Shown: positions 1 to 10,614, numbered from the stretch's first letter. The stretch is 64,000 nucleotides of DNA from CAZVGZ01 sp964627605 (GCA_964627605.1 CAZVGZ010000008.1:1-64000); one strand, 5' to 3'. A program made the numbers and translations. The notes: generated by a model not told the origin, from the letters alone.

Positions 1-395
1 TCAGGCTTTTGGCTCCTAGCGATGCTAGCAAGAAATGCACTTTATGCACATACGGGACGCGTTGAATCCACCAATAGAGTCACCGCGAACTGGCTCCATA
101 GAACCCGATTTGTCAATGATGCAGAGAGGCTACAACACAAAGCGTCACCCGCAGCGACTTATTAGAGGCCCTAGGTCTAGAGGGAGAGTCGTCTAATACG
201 CCGACGACACGCAGATTCTTGACTAAAGGGGATCAGAGAAGGAAGAGAACCCTATTCATATTTGCCCAATTTGAATACGTCGGAGATCATGGAATAGCTG
301 CTTGACATCTGGCGTCGGGAAGAAGCATAAAGTTCTAAATTCGTCCAGTCGCCCCGACTTTGACTAGTCGTAACGTGCTGTGCATTAGTATATTG
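1..395. other. gene-free left end
   Basis: No reading frame here has the composition or length of a protein, and I recognise no RNA gene. It is the region beyond the 3' end of the minus-strand secreted protein that ends at 459. Confidence 0.5.
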
Positions 396-435
396 ACGAA
401 CGAGGGGTGTCCTTTGAGAGGCACCTCTCGTTCGT
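396..435 (-). terminator. hairpin behind the first minus-strand gene
   Basis: Two 16-base arms (396-411 and 420-435) flank an 8-base loop. They pair fully on the plus strand if two G-T wobbles are allowed; on the minus strand two positions mismatch. The hairpin starts 24 bases past the stop of the gene ending at 459, the expected place for a terminator. There is no clear T-tract, so it may act as an RNA 3'-end stabiliser instead. Confidence 0.5.
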
Positions 436-458
436 GTTTGGCGGTCGTACGTTTGCCT

Positions 459-2090
459 TCAACGCACCAACACCATCCGTCGCGTCAGCGCACCCTCAGC
501 CGTCGTCAACCGGTAGAAGTAGACGCCGCTGCCCACCTCTCTTCCGTAATCGTCCACGCCAGACCAGACGACACGGTGTTCGCCAGCAAACATCGCCTCA
601 TTCACCAACCGACGAATCCTTTGCCCGTTGATGGTATAGATCGAGAGTTCAACCTCGCTTGACGATGGTATGTAGTAGCCGATAATCGTCGAAGCGTTGA
701 ATGGGTTCGGGTGATTGCGGAATATCTCGAACGAGCGTAAGCCGTCCACACCTAGCGGCAGGCTGCCCGTCCAGCCGATCTCTACCAAACGTCCAGCGGC
801 TAGATCTTTGACCAGGACTATCTGAGAACGGCCGTGATAGATGGGATACGGTGTCGAGACCAATCGTGGTACCACATCGCGGTTCAGTGCCACAATCTCC
901 ACGCCTCGATTCTCTTTGGACCGTATCATCACCGTCTCACCAACGACAGAGACATCGCTTGGGTCATTGAACGCCTTCTCCAGATCAAATACATCGTACA
1001 ACGTGAATTCAGTCGGGTGGGTTGCGAACCACATTAGTCGGATCGTGGACGTATCGCGGAGCTCCTCGATGAGCCGAGTGTTTAGCATCACATAGTTGTA
1101 CGACGCACCGCTGGTTTTGCCGTGTTCAACGCCCCAAAGTTGGTCGATGTCCGTATTCGGTCTGGCACCTGTCGGGACGATCCAGCCGTGAGGCGGGCTA
1201 CCATCGGAATTCCGCCCGTTCCACTGGGAAATCACGACACCGGGGGTGATTGGCAGCGTCCCATACGGCCTGAAAAAGCTACCAATGAAACGGCAACACA
1301 AGCCGCTTCCATTTGACCAGCCGTTCCATCGCGAGAAGACCGCCTGAAAACCCGCGGGAGTGCCATCGATATCCACCTGATATAGCTCCTCGCCGTTCGT
1401 CATATGGCCTATTTCGACTTGGGAGGGTGTACCGAGGGAGTGGTAATACAGGGCGTAGACCCGTTTGATCGAGTCAGGCAAGAAGAAGGCTATGCCGTTA
1501 TAGATCCTCGACATATCGCTGTTGGTGACCGCTACAGTCGAGCCTGGAGTGCCTTCTTCACCGGTGCGCCAGGTGTGCACTTCCATTAGTAACACGCCAG
1601 GCAGATCCTCAAACGCCACATAGTCGACCGAGATATCGTAATACTCCGGAAAAGCACCATCGGAGCCCGGCTGCCCTAAAAAGTCGGCCGTCAGGGTGTG
1701 AACGGTTGCCCGAAACCCTACGGTACTGCCCTTGGCTTGAATCACCTCGGTCTCCCATATCCGGGCATTGTGGAGACCATTCTGCAACCATCCGGCAAGT
1801 CGGACTTTTGCGCCTCTGAGATCGGGATCGGGTGTGCACAGTGACTGCTCAGGGCTCCACACCCAGCTAGCGGAGTCAATTCCAGCAAGCGTGAGTAAGC
1901 CCGTCGGCAGCTTGCCCCCTCGGGGGTCGTAGACTATGTGTTGACTAGGACCGTCAACTGTTACGACTCCGGTGGCGTCGTCGCGACTGACCGACAGCTC
2001 TGCGTATGCCGATCGCGAAAGGACTAGAGAGAGTAGCAGCGCATAGAAATGCGACAAGCCAACCATCGGCGTTCGGCGCATTCGTTCCAT
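459..2090 (-). CDS. secreted protein with C-terminal NPFN sorting-type domain
   Basis: The chosen start gives a classical signal peptide: basic n-region (MERMRR), hydrophobic core (FYALLLSLVL) and an AYA cleavage site. A more upstream ATG at 2186 would bury it, and no strong ribosome binding site decides between them. The middle 400 residues are beta-rich and not recognised. The last ~85 residues form the FlgD-like/type IX-sorting-type domain, with the NHPNPFNAST start, an SIYTINGQRIRRL core and a GVYFYRLTT...RRMVLVR end. In Bacteroidetes-Fibrobacteres-type lineages such domains send cargo across the outer membrane. The gene ends in TGA right after the conserved terminal motif, so UGA is a true stop here. 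Substrate and role are unknown. Confidence 0.8.
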   Translation of the reverse strand: MERMRRTPMVGLSHFYALLLSLVLSRSAYAELSVSRDDATGVVTVDGPSQHIVYDPRGGKLPTGLLTLAGIDSASWVWSPEQSLCTPDPDLRGAKVRLAGWLQNGLHNARIWETEVIQAKGSTVGFRATVHTLTADFLGQPGSDGAFPEYYDISVDYVAFEDLPGVLLMEVHTWRTGEEGTPGSTVAVTNSDMSRIYNGIAFFLPDSIKRVYALYYHSLGTPSQVEIGHMTNGEELYQVDIDGTPAGFQAVFSRWNGWSNGSGLCCRFIGSFFRPYGTLPITPGVVISQWNGRNSDGSPPHGWIVPTGARPNTDIDQLWGVEHGKTSGASYNYVMLNTRLIEELRDTSTIRLMWFATHPTEFTLYDVFDLEKAFNDPSDVSVVGETVMIRSKENRGVEIVALNRDVVPRLVSTPYPIYHGRSQIVLVKDLAAGRLVEIGWTGSLPLGVDGLRSFEIFRNHPNPFNASTIIGYYIPSSSEVELSIYTINGQRIRRLVNEAMFAGEHRVVWSGVDDYGREVGSGVYFYRLTTAEGALTRRMVLVR

Positions 2091-2232
2091 CGACGATAGT
2101 GACGCCTGTGTTGCTGACGGGCATCGCCTCACGGTAGGCCCCTCGATATCAGGTGTGTTGGTCGATTTCGCACCGCCTGTTAACACACAGTCCGCCCTGA
2201 TCGCATTGGGGTGCGATCCGAATCCCGATCCA

Positions 2233-4836
2233 TCATCTTGCCAATGTTATCCGGCGAGAGAAGTCGCCAAGCGTGGTGGTTAGGCGGCACAAATACACAC
2301 CGCTGGAAGCTGGTTGGGATTTACCATTCTCCCCGTTCCACACCACCGTGTGTGCCCCCGACGACCAGTAGTCGTCAGTCAGGGTGCGGATTGTTTGCCC
2401 ATTAAGCGCATGAATAGTCAAACGCACGGTTCCCGGTTCCGCCAACGTGAATCGTATCGACACCGCCGAGTTGAAGGGATTGGGACAGCTATCAGTAACT
2501 TCGGTTCTGGGCGAGTTGACAGCATCTGAGGATCGAGCGTCAGAATCGCCTAAGGTGAGCGGTATCCCATATGGGTCGACAATGGTTTGTGCGACCGCCG
2601 CCAACACCAGGCTATCAGTTACTCCATCCCCGTCGATATCTACCCTGAGAGCAGGGATCAGCAACGAAGACAGGTCAACGGCGTGGAACGCCGCCACGGC
2701 GTTGGAAGGGAAATCCCCAATATCGTACACCAGCGATACCGCTTCCACCTCAGATCGTGGTGCCACCATCTCCAGCGTCAACCCACCGGAGCCCCCACCG
2801 AACAACGCAATATCGTAAGCAAGGCTGTTCGGCAGGTAATATGCATGGCCCGCCAGTCCGCTGCTGTCGGGAATGTCCACGATTTCGGCGCCTTCTATTT
2901 CGCCAACGGCGCTAACACCGTCCACGAAGCCAATCCGATGACCGGTGGCGATGTCGGTTACCAGTATACGTTCGGGGCCGGTATGCCCGACAAACACCCT
3001 ACCCGTTCGCCGTAGAGACGCGGCAAAAGCTCGGCGAAATCGGCTCAAATCACCGGCGGTGTCCAATGCGTTTTTTATACGCATCAGCCCGGCTCGATCA
3101 TACTGTTTGCCTGCGGAGTAGCTAAACCCATTGGACTTAAGGTCGATACGTGCGGCGTGCGGGACATCCGGCACGTTGCTGTCGTATGCAAACAGGAACG
3201 CTTCGTTGGTGGTGTGATTCTCGACGACTTTGTAAACGGATACTGCGTGACCAGCATTGCTTCCGGGTGCTTCCATCAGAAGTGTGAACGGCTCATTGGT
3301 GTTGATGAGCGTTCGCGCATTCGCCAGTAGAGACACCACGTCTGTGTAGAGGTTTTCCCCGCGGATGAGTTGGTCCCAATCTTGACCCAACTGGGATAAA
3401 GCGATGTTCGCGGCGACACCTTCTGCATCATGTCGCATTGTGTGAGTTGCACTGTCGACGACAGCGGCTGGCTTCGACGTGGGTTCGCGGAAATATAGAT
3501 TACTTGTCTGCGCCATCCCTATGCTTCGCCCCTCCCACTGAGAAATGTTGCTGAATAGCGCGAAGAGTCCGGCCACCGGTCCGGCTTCGATACCGAACCA
3601 ATTGCGATATTCATCCTGAAAGGAGTGCCACGACCACCGATCTGGATTGGGCATGCCATAGCTGTCTCTAGACAGGCGATACGCCCCCTCTGTCCCGGAA
3701 ACGTAGTTGACGGTGATCGTGTTCTGGAAACCCGTGGAATAGCGCCAACCATCTACGAATATGCCGGGCACTCCGATAGCACGCCTGAAGCCCCGAGGTT
3801 CAACGTTGGCGCTGCCCAAGCGAATATGCTGAATGCCTGGCGCAAGATCGGTAGTGCACGCCGGAAACGGGAACGCCACCTCGCCGGAATCGTACGATAT
3901 CACCACTTCTTTGAGGCTGTCCACGCCGGCGTTATCAACCAGCAACACAATATCAAGAATATCGGTCACGATGTTGTGGATCAGGCGCCCAGTGTCGCTG
4001 ATGGCCAGCTCCAGGAACTGTACCGGATTGGGCGGTTTTTGCGGTTGGGCGCCAAGTTCAAAGATATATGCCGATCCTGATTCAGGTCCGGAGTCGACGG
4101 CACCGAACGCCCCCACGAAAGCTGTCTCACCAGATATTGACACCGAATTTCCGAAAAAATCGTCCGCGGCTCCGTCCGATGCGTGGAGATTTTGCTGTTC
4201 AGCCCAACTCGCGTCAACCTGCCGCGCAAACACGTATGCCGAACCGGTGACCGCGCCGCCAGAGAGGCCTCCATCCGCACCGATGACGGCGGTGAAACCA
4301 GATACCGCTACCGACCGGCCGAAATGGGCCTCTTGAGTACCGTCCGACGCCACGATTTTCTGATGCTGCCTCCAGCTTCCGTTGGCCTGGCGCGCGAACA
4401 CATACGCCGAACCTGAATTCGTACCGTTGTCGTCGTCTCCAATGGCGCCGACTACAAGCATGTCACCGGACACAGAGACCGAATAGCCGAAGTAGTCACG
4501 GGCGGTGGCGTCCGATGCCTCCAATTTTTGCCTTTGTACCCAATTACCGTTATTCTGCCTCGTGAAGACATAGGCAGATCCCGAATAGTCGGTACCCATA
4601 GAGCCCTCATTTCCAACATCAGGCCCGTCGCTAGTACATGCCCCAATAACCGCAACGTCTCCGGAAACTGATACCGACCAGCCAAAGTTGTCCCAATACT
4701 CGCCGTCCGACGACATTCGTAGGTGGTGCAGGCGCACTCCTCCCACCCCTTGCAACGAGAGCTCTTTGCGACGACACTTGCCAGTTCCATAGCGCGATTG
4801 AAAGCCTTTTCCTTGTCCTATACTGTCGGATCGCAA
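2233..4836 (-). CDS. FG-GAP propeller protein with papain-like domain and NPFN sorting tail
   Basis: About five FG-GAP/integrin-alpha-type repeats (pattern ASDG..D.FG.SVSVSGD.AVIGA) fill residues 40-265. A middle region follows that looks like a papain/C39-like fold: GRSIGMAQTS near residue 438, GHAVSVYKVVE with His530, then FAYDSN near 548. Active relatives would have Cys where Ser438 stands, so this domain is probably not a cysteine peptidase. The C-terminus is an NPFN sorting-type domain like that of the gene ending at 459. The protein is surely extracytoplasmic, yet the annotated start has no signal peptide and the first repeat begins almost at once. A frameshift near 4730-4840 may have removed the true N-terminus. 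Confidence 0.75.
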   Translation of the reverse strand: MRSDSIGQGKGFQSRYGTGKCRRKELSLQGVGGVRLHHLRMSSDGEYWDNFGWSVSVSGDVAVIGACTSDGPDVGNEGSMGTDYSGSAYVFTRQNNGNWVQRQKLEASDATARDYFGYSVSVSGDMLVVGAIGDDDNGTNSGSAYVFARQANGSWRQHQKIVASDGTQEAHFGRSVAVSGFTAVIGADGGLSGGAVTGSAYVFARQVDASWAEQQNLHASDGAADDFFGNSVSISGETAFVGAFGAVDSGPESGSAYIFELGAQPQKPPNPVQFLELAISDTGRLIHNIVTDILDIVLLVDNAGVDSLKEVVISYDSGEVAFPFPACTTDLAPGIQHIRLGSANVEPRGFRRAIGVPGIFVDGWRYSTGFQNTITVNYVSGTEGAYRLSRDSYGMPNPDRWSWHSFQDEYRNWFGIEAGPVAGLFALFSNISQWEGRSIGMAQTSNLYFREPTSKPAAVVDSATHTMRHDAEGVAANIALSQLGQDWDQLIRGENLYTDVVSLLANARTLINTNEPFTLLMEAPGSNAGHAVSVYKVVENHTTNEAFLFAYDSNVPDVPHAARIDLKSNGFSYSAGKQYDRAGLMRIKNALDTAGDLSRFRRAFAASLRRTGRVFVGHTGPERILVTDIATGHRIGFVDGVSAVGEIEGAEIVDIPDSSGLAGHAYYLPNSLAYDIALFGGGSGGLTLEMVAPRSEVEAVSLVYDIGDFPSNAVAAFHAVDLSSLLIPALRVDIDGDGVTDSLVLAAVAQTIVDPYGIPLTLGDSDARSSDAVNSPRTEVTDSCPNPFNSAVSIRFTLAEPGTVRLTIHALNGQTIRTLTDDYWSSGAHTVVWNGENGKSQPASSGVYLCRLTTTLGDFSRRITLAR

Positions 4837-4929
4837 CGTCCACCAGCGGGGCCGCTTTTACAAGTCACTATCGTCGCACATACAGTCTGTTTTTCTATTG
4901 AGCCCACAGCTCTCACCTAAGGAATCGCA

Positions 4930-5937
4930 GTGGCAAACCATTCGTCCTTTGAAAAAGTCAGACAGGACCTGGACTCAATACCAGTCATCGATTGCCACGA
5001 GCACTCCGAAGGCCCGACCAAAATATCGAATTACCGGGACGGTTTGGATGCGGTGATTGGCGGCTATATCCAGTCTGACCTGCGGTCGGCATCTAGTGAT
5101 CAGGACGTGGAGATTATATACGACACCTCCAAGTCGATCTAAGACCGCTGGACTCTCTTTGAGAGGGTGTGGAAACGGACCGAACATACCGGTTATGGGA
5201 GGGTAACTAAATGAATAATGAGGGAGATTTACGGCGAGCCGGTGATGAGTCTGGCGGCACTAGAGAGCATCGACAAGAAGATCATTGATCTTTCGGATGA
5301 GGCGGTCTATTTCGGGATTTTGGACAGAGCTGGCATCCGGTGCCGTCTTGTAAACATATGGGGTGTGCCACAAGAGGTTCTTGATGGCTCGTATCGCTTC
5401 CCTGAGCGCGATCGCTATGTCATCCCATTGCCCCTATACCATGGGACCATCAAAAGCTTTGGCGACGCGACGAGGGTCGCAGCTGAGATAGGTAGGACAG
5501 CGGTCACACTTGATGAGTACGTCGATATCTGTCGACAGATATTTGCGCTCTACAAAGAGCGAGGAGCTGTCGGAATGAAAGACCAGTCGGCTTATACGCG
5601 AACGCTCCGATTTGAAAATGCGACCAGAGGTGACGCTGAAAAACTGTTTAACTCGATGATGGATGACCCTCGCGTCACACTCGGTTGACCGCAGTCAAAG
5701 CCGCTGGATGACTTCCTATTTCACTCGTTCATGAGAGCTGCACGAGACCTTGATCTGCCGGTCCAGATTCACACCGGACACATGGCGAGGGCACGCAACG
5801 ACATCGCCAGAGCGCTCGCACGCCATGTGGATTCGGGTTGGCTGGGGCTGGACGAAGCAAAATCTGTAGCGGCTGACTGGCTGTTTAACAACGCCAACAG
5901 ATTTTGGAAGCTCGGATTCGAACCTGTAGAGGTGTGA
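4930..5937 (+). pseudogene. decayed amidohydrolase
   Basis: One continuous frame reads as an amidohydrolase-2 family protein. It begins VIDCHEHSEG (metal-binding HxH type), passes RTEHTGYGRV and REIYGEPVM, and ends PQSKPLDDFLFH...VQIHTGH...NANRFWKLGF. The frame is interrupted by TAA at 5140, TGA at 5212 and TGA at 5686. The stretch between IHTGHMARARNDI and the C-terminal helix is far too short: the catalytic second half of the barrel, roughly 100 or more residues, is missing near 5810. An intact relative would be a TIM-barrel metal hydrolase acting on a sugar acid or similar. Because of the deletion this cannot be rescued by stop-codon readthrough. Confidence 0.85.
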
Positions 5938-6223
5938 TGTCGTAGTAGCCAAAAGCGCTCCCGTCTGTTGCATGGCTGATCTCATTTGGGCCGCCTGCTA
6001 AGTTGGACGATGGTTCGCATCTGACATCGACTTCCAATCACTCTTACCAACCTCGATAACGGCCCCATCCATCCCCAGATTCTGCTATCGGGGAGATGGC
6101 GACGATGTCTCAACGTTCGTCCAGTTGCGAGCGGCGTTCGGTCGGTCCTGATTTTGGGGATACGCTTTTGAAGGTTAACGCTCTGCGTCACACTCAGTAG
6201 ACCAGTCTGAAAGGAAACCGCTG

Positions 6224-8383
6224 ATGAGTCTGATAGATGTGTTCCCACCGATACCAAAGGTGAAGCGGTTGCTTGTTGTCAAGCCGGAGGTGGATGGAAG
6301 TCAGCTCGATTTCTGGATCTGGATGCGGTGCCTTCAGGGGATTGTAAACCGCGACGAACCGCATCTGTACCCGATCCGCGACGCGTCTGTCATGCGCCGC
6401 AAGAAGCGCAGTTTCGAAGAGCACTGGGTGGACTACTACCACGACAATTACGGCGTCGCCGTCGAGAGGCAGGACGATGTGGACCTGGTGCTCGAACGGT
6501 TCAAGCATCTTGTCGATGGGTACGTTGTATATGACAACGAGCAGGTGATTCAGACGCAGAACCTCGGAATCACTCTGGCTGGACTGGAAGACACGATCCC
6601 CGTATCGCCCGATCAGGAAGACTGGATGACGAGGCACAGTATATCCAAACGCGACGACCTACGGGGCCGTTTTGCGAACAACTGGGATACCGCAGAGTGG
6701 GCCGTGGATAACCTCTGGCCAAGGTGCAACAGACGCATATACGCAAACTTCTGCATCCACCGCGCTCACTGGCTCAGCGCTTCAAGCGAACCGGCTGATC
6801 TCGTCGTCTACCACAGAGGGATGGCTCTCGATCTACCAACGAGCCGTCAACGTCGCCGGGTGTTGAACCTCTATCGGCGAATGCTCGACGAGGGCGAAGC
6901 GCCAGGCGTACAGCTTAACTGGCACTGCGGCTATGACCAGGAGAAGGAGTACGTAGCCGAGGCCGCCCAGAAAGGGTTCGTGACGCTTCAGACCATGTTT
7001 ATGCCGAATATGACGGTACACGGTGGGGTTGGAGACCGAGACAAAGTGCATATTCAGCCGAGACCAAAACCAGAAGAGTGCGTTGGCAAGCCCGGCGGCA
7101 TATATGTCAGTTTCTACAACAGCGATGGGGACGCTGCGTCAGTTGTACACGGCATGCAGTCAGGCAACTGGGTTGCGCCCGATAGAGGGAAATTCAAATT
7201 CGGTTGGGGTTTTCTGCCAATGACCGCCAAGCTGATGCCGGCGATGATGGACTACTACCACGAAACGCGCACTGAGAACGACTGTCTGTTTGGGCCATCG
7301 TCGGGGGCGGGCTATACATACTCGCGCATGTGGCCCGAACATCTTCGCAGCACCTACTACAAAGACACGCTACAGCTTCTTAGACAGACAGGGCAGAACG
7401 GGTGCAACATGGTCAACTGGTTTTTGCAGGACTGGTGGCGCGAGGCTGAGGACGATGAGGGGGTTCGGCGCGAACAGAGCGAACTGGAGGAGCTGACCGG
7501 TCTGGTGTGTGGGCTTGGTGGATCGCCCTACGCCAAAAGCTACCTGGATGGGCCGGTACCCAAAATTCACTGTGTTGACATCGCCAACGTTGGTCGCGAT
7601 AACATTGCCAATGTCCTGAAATTGGCCGAAGAGTGTCCCACGCGGCCGCTGTTTGTCTTTCTGTTCGCGCAGATATCCGTCGGCATATGGGAACAGCTAG
7701 AGTCGGAAATGCCGCTTTTGGAAGAGCACCCCGAGATTGAGATTGTGAGCATGGACGAGTTTCTTCTGACGGTGCGCGACGCGACGGACCGTGGCCTGCT
7801 GGGGAGCGAACTGTATGAGACGAACGAGGCGATGGCCGAACGATGGCTAAAGCAGCCTGGTCGCCATCGCCTGCCCATCGCTGAGAAGGTCGCTGACGAG
7901 TTGGCGAGCGTCGCCCATTCCGATCCCGAAGAGAGAAGACGCCATCTTGCTGTGGCTGGCTGGACCGATCTGGTATCTCGAACACTGGAGGACGTCGCTG
8001 GAAACAAGGAAAAATTCCTAACGTATTTCTTGGGGCGTTCGCTCGCTTTCTCAGAAGATGAGGAGGCCGATGCGCTGCTCTATTCGGCGTTTACACTGGC
8101 GTGGCATGTCGTACGTGCGGCTATCGAAACGCAAGGCATATACGCGAACCACCGAACCCAATGTTTGGACGACTTTGTTCGCACCTGCGGGAACATTGCC
8201 GATGTATCGGTAATCAAGGAGCTGTTCGCTGCGTGGGATGAGTGGGAGAACGGCACACCGCCGCTCGAAACCATCGTGGGTTGGTGCGACGGACTGGCTG
8301 CTGCAACCAGGGAGCTTCACGACGCGCTGGGGCCCAACGAGTCTGAGGCGGCCTACGAAAGCTGGCCTCCGCGTTCCATTTAG
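6224..8383 (+). CDS. GxGYxYP-family putative glycoside hydrolase
   Basis: The 719-residue protein starts with a segment typical of the GxGYxYP N-terminal domain (LDFWIWMRCLQGIVNRDEPHLY) and carries the family's namesake motif as SGAGYTYSRMWPE near residue 365, with Ser in place of the final Pro. The family is predicted to hydrolyse glycans; no substrate is firmly known to me. There is no signal peptide, so it should be cytoplasmic. An AAAGGA ribosome site 8 bases before ATG supports the start. It is followed after 117 bases by the GH36 gene on the same strand and probably shares its transcript. The last ~200 residues look helical and have no family I recognise. Confidence 0.75.
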   Translation: MSLIDVFPPIPKVKRLLVVKPEVDGSQLDFWIWMRCLQGIVNRDEPHLYPIRDASVMRRKKRSFEEHWVDYYHDNYGVAVERQDDVDLVLERFKHLVDGYVVYDNEQVIQTQNLGITLAGLEDTIPVSPDQEDWMTRHSISKRDDLRGRFANNWDTAEWAVDNLWPRCNRRIYANFCIHRAHWLSASSEPADLVVYHRGMALDLPTSRQRRRVLNLYRRMLDEGEAPGVQLNWHCGYDQEKEYVAEAAQKGFVTLQTMFMPNMTVHGGVGDRDKVHIQPRPKPEECVGKPGGIYVSFYNSDGDAASVVHGMQSGNWVAPDRGKFKFGWGFLPMTAKLMPAMMDYYHETRTENDCLFGPSSGAGYTYSRMWPEHLRSTYYKDTLQLLRQTGQNGCNMVNWFLQDWWREAEDDEGVRREQSELEELTGLVCGLGGSPYAKSYLDGPVPKIHCVDIANVGRDNIANVLKLAEECPTRPLFVFLFAQISVGIWEQLESEMPLLEEHPEIEIVSMDEFLLTVRDATDRGLLGSELYETNEAMAERWLKQPGRHRLPIAEKVADELASVAHSDPEERRRHLAVAGWTDLVSRTLEDVAGNKEKFLTYFLGRSLAFSEDEEADALLYSAFTLAWHVVRAAIETQGIYANHRTQCLDDFVRTCGNIADVSVIKELFAAWDEWENGTPPLETIVGWCDGLAAATRELHDALGPNESEAAYESWPPRSI

Positions 8384-8500
8384 CAATCGGTGCAGGTCAG
8401 GCGTTGATAGGCGGTACTGGATTTCGCGGTTGCTGGATCGCCGCGTCCGTCTCGAGGAAATCGGCGCTAATAGGCACACTAGTCGCGAAAGGCAAACGAG

Positions 8501-10495
8501 ATGAATACCAGTATTGAACCAGGCACACAGCCTCAAGACATGGCTGCGAGCCGGGCGTGGGCCAGCCGCTTCCTCTCCAATCCCGCCGATCTGCCGATCC
8601 GATTTTCATTGGCAGGAACTGACATCACCGGCATACCGGCGCATTGGAAGCCGGTGACCAGAACACGACCCATAGATTCCAACATGGTAGAAATAGTATT
8701 TGAGGGGGTTGATCCAGATTCTGGTTTGAACGTCAGGGTAGAGTGTTTGCAGTACCGGGACTATCCCGTGGTGGAATGGGTCGCGTGGTTCACCAATACG
8801 GGAGAAGTAGACTCTCCAACTGTCAGTGACATCATGGCGATGGATGTGCACTTTGACGGTTCTTCACCTAAACTACACCACTGCAATGGCGACTTCTGCA
8901 GTGAAGAGGGGTACACCCCTCAAGAAACCCCGATTAGCAGAGGCGAATCGCTCGATTTTGCTCCGAACGGCGGCCGTCCGTGCGATGGCGCATTCCCGTA
9001 CTACCGCATAGAGTTCGACGGATGCGGAATCACAATGGCCATAGGTTGGCCTGGGCAGTGGGCCGCGAAATTCGACGGGGTTGATGACGGCGTGAGAGTT
9101 CGTGTTGGGCAACAGAGGACGAACATCGCGCTTAAGCCTGGCGAAACTGTCCGGTCACCGAAAATGACGCTCCTGTTTTGGACTGGGGATACTTCAATAG
9201 CGGTTAATTTTTGGCGACGTTGGTACTCTGCTCACGTTCTTCCACGACCTGACGGTGCACCACTAAAGCCGCTCCTGGCTTGCGAAGCTCCTGATGATGG
9301 CGTGGAATTTACGGCGGCTACTGAGGAGAACCAGCTCCGGCACTTAGAGACCGCAGCGGAGCGTGGAATCCCTTTTGATGTCTGGTGGATCGACGCGGGT
9401 TGGTATTCATGCTACGACGAAAACGGCGAGCGACAGTGGCCGTTGACCGGAACATGGGAGCCTGACGCCGAGCGATTCCCCACGGGCTTGAAGCGGGTAT
9501 CGGATTCTGTCGCTCAGCACGGTGCCGACCTGTTAATCTGGTTCGAGCCTGAACGGGTGAACCCTGGAACAGAGCTGAACCTGGAGCACCCTGAATGGCT
9601 GCTAGACAGAGAGGGCACCTCAAACAGGCTGCTTAATCTCGGCATTCCCCAATGCCGTCAGTGGCTGACCGATCACGTCTGCGCACTTATCAAAGACAAC
9701 GGCATCAAGATCTACCGCCAAGATCACAACTTTGAACCACTCGAACACTGGCGCGAGAACGAAGTCGATGACCGCCAGGGAGTGAATGAAAACCTCCACG
9801 TTCAGGGGTATCTACAGTATTGGGACGAGTTGTTGTTGAGAAATCCTGGATTGTGGATCGACTCATGCGCCAGCGGCGGTCGTCGCAACGACCTCGAGAC
9901 GTTGCGGCGCTCGGTACCGCTCCACTATACCGACTATGGCTACGGCGATCACCCGGTAAAACTGGCGTTCCACCGGACGATGTATGAGTGGATACCCTAT
10001 TTCAAAGAGAGTGCGGTCTCGTGGGATATCGGCGGACACACAAGGTTCGCGCATGAGGTGGATAGCTTCTCATTTCATTGTGGGTTCGCGCCGATGCTTT
10101 CCACAGGCCTCGACATTGAGAGGGACGACTACGATTACGGACTGGCCCAGAAGATGATCGAGATATGGAGGCGGGCCTCAGAGCTACTGCTTTACGGCGA
10201 CTACTATCCTCACACGCCGTTTCACCGCGATCCAAAGAGGTGGGTCGCCTGGCAGTTCGACTCGCCAGAGAGCGGATTGGGATTCATTCAGGGCATACGT
10301 CTGCCACAGTCGCCAGAGAAGTCTATCTCTCTCTTTCCAAAAAACGTCAGCGAAGGCGCAGTATACACATTTGAGAATCTTGAAACCAAAGAAACACAGG
10401 AGATTTCCGGTGAGGAGTTGACCAGCCACGGCTTTACGATCGCTCTGGAAAAACGCAGCGGAGCGATCTGGTTCTATTCCAAACAACCGGAGTAA
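8501..10495 (+). CDS. GH36 alpha-galactosidase (melibiase-like)
   Basis: Residues ~20-240 form the N-terminal beta-supersandwich and ~250-560 the TIM barrel of clan GH-D. Visible signatures are DVWWIDAGWY, LLIWFEPERV, YRQDHNFEP with the likely nucleophile Asp408, and SCASGGRRND with the likely acid/base Asp464. The 664-residue length fits GH36. Family members remove terminal alpha-galactose, and some remove alpha-GalNAc, from oligosaccharides or glycoconjugates. No signal peptide is seen, so it should act in the cytoplasm on imported sugar. The start ATG has only a weak purine-rich stretch (CGAAAGG) upstream. It sits between the GxGYxYP gene and the propeller/GH123-like gene on the same strand. 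Confidence 0.9.
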   Translation: MNTSIEPGTQPQDMAASRAWASRFLSNPADLPIRFSLAGTDITGIPAHWKPVTRTRPIDSNMVEIVFEGVDPDSGLNVRVECLQYRDYPVVEWVAWFTNTGEVDSPTVSDIMAMDVHFDGSSPKLHHCNGDFCSEEGYTPQETPISRGESLDFAPNGGRPCDGAFPYYRIEFDGCGITMAIGWPGQWAAKFDGVDDGVRVRVGQQRTNIALKPGETVRSPKMTLLFWTGDTSIAVNFWRRWYSAHVLPRPDGAPLKPLLACEAPDDGVEFTAATEENQLRHLETAAERGIPFDVWWIDAGWYSCYDENGERQWPLTGTWEPDAERFPTGLKRVSDSVAQHGADLLIWFEPERVNPGTELNLEHPEWLLDREGTSNRLLNLGIPQCRQWLTDHVCALIKDNGIKIYRQDHNFEPLEHWRENEVDDRQGVNENLHVQGYLQYWDELLLRNPGLWIDSCASGGRRNDLETLRRSVPLHYTDYGYGDHPVKLAFHRTMYEWIPYFKESAVSWDIGGHTRFAHEVDSFSFHCGFAPMLSTGLDIERDDYDYGLAQKMIEIWRRASELLLYGDYYPHTPFHRDPKRWVAWQFDSPESGLGFIQGIRLPQSPEKSISLFPKNVSEGAVYTFENLETKETQEISGEELTSHGFTIALEKRSGAIWFYSKQPE

Positions 10496-10585
10496 ACGAT
10501 CCAAACGCGCTGCCGTCGCTGGAAAGTGTGATCGCTTTGCTTTTTGGCGTTGCGGTAGAACAGCGTGATGGCATCTGCAGTTTGC

Positions 10586-10614
10586 TTGCCCAACAGACTA
10601 GCGGCGGCTATATT
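10586..10614 (+). promoter_or_regulatory. candidate sigma70-type promoter
   Basis: TTGCCC and TATATT are separated by exactly 17 bases. The site lies about 105 bases before the signal-peptide start of the propeller/GH123-like gene. It is a consensus match only. Confidence 0.35.
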
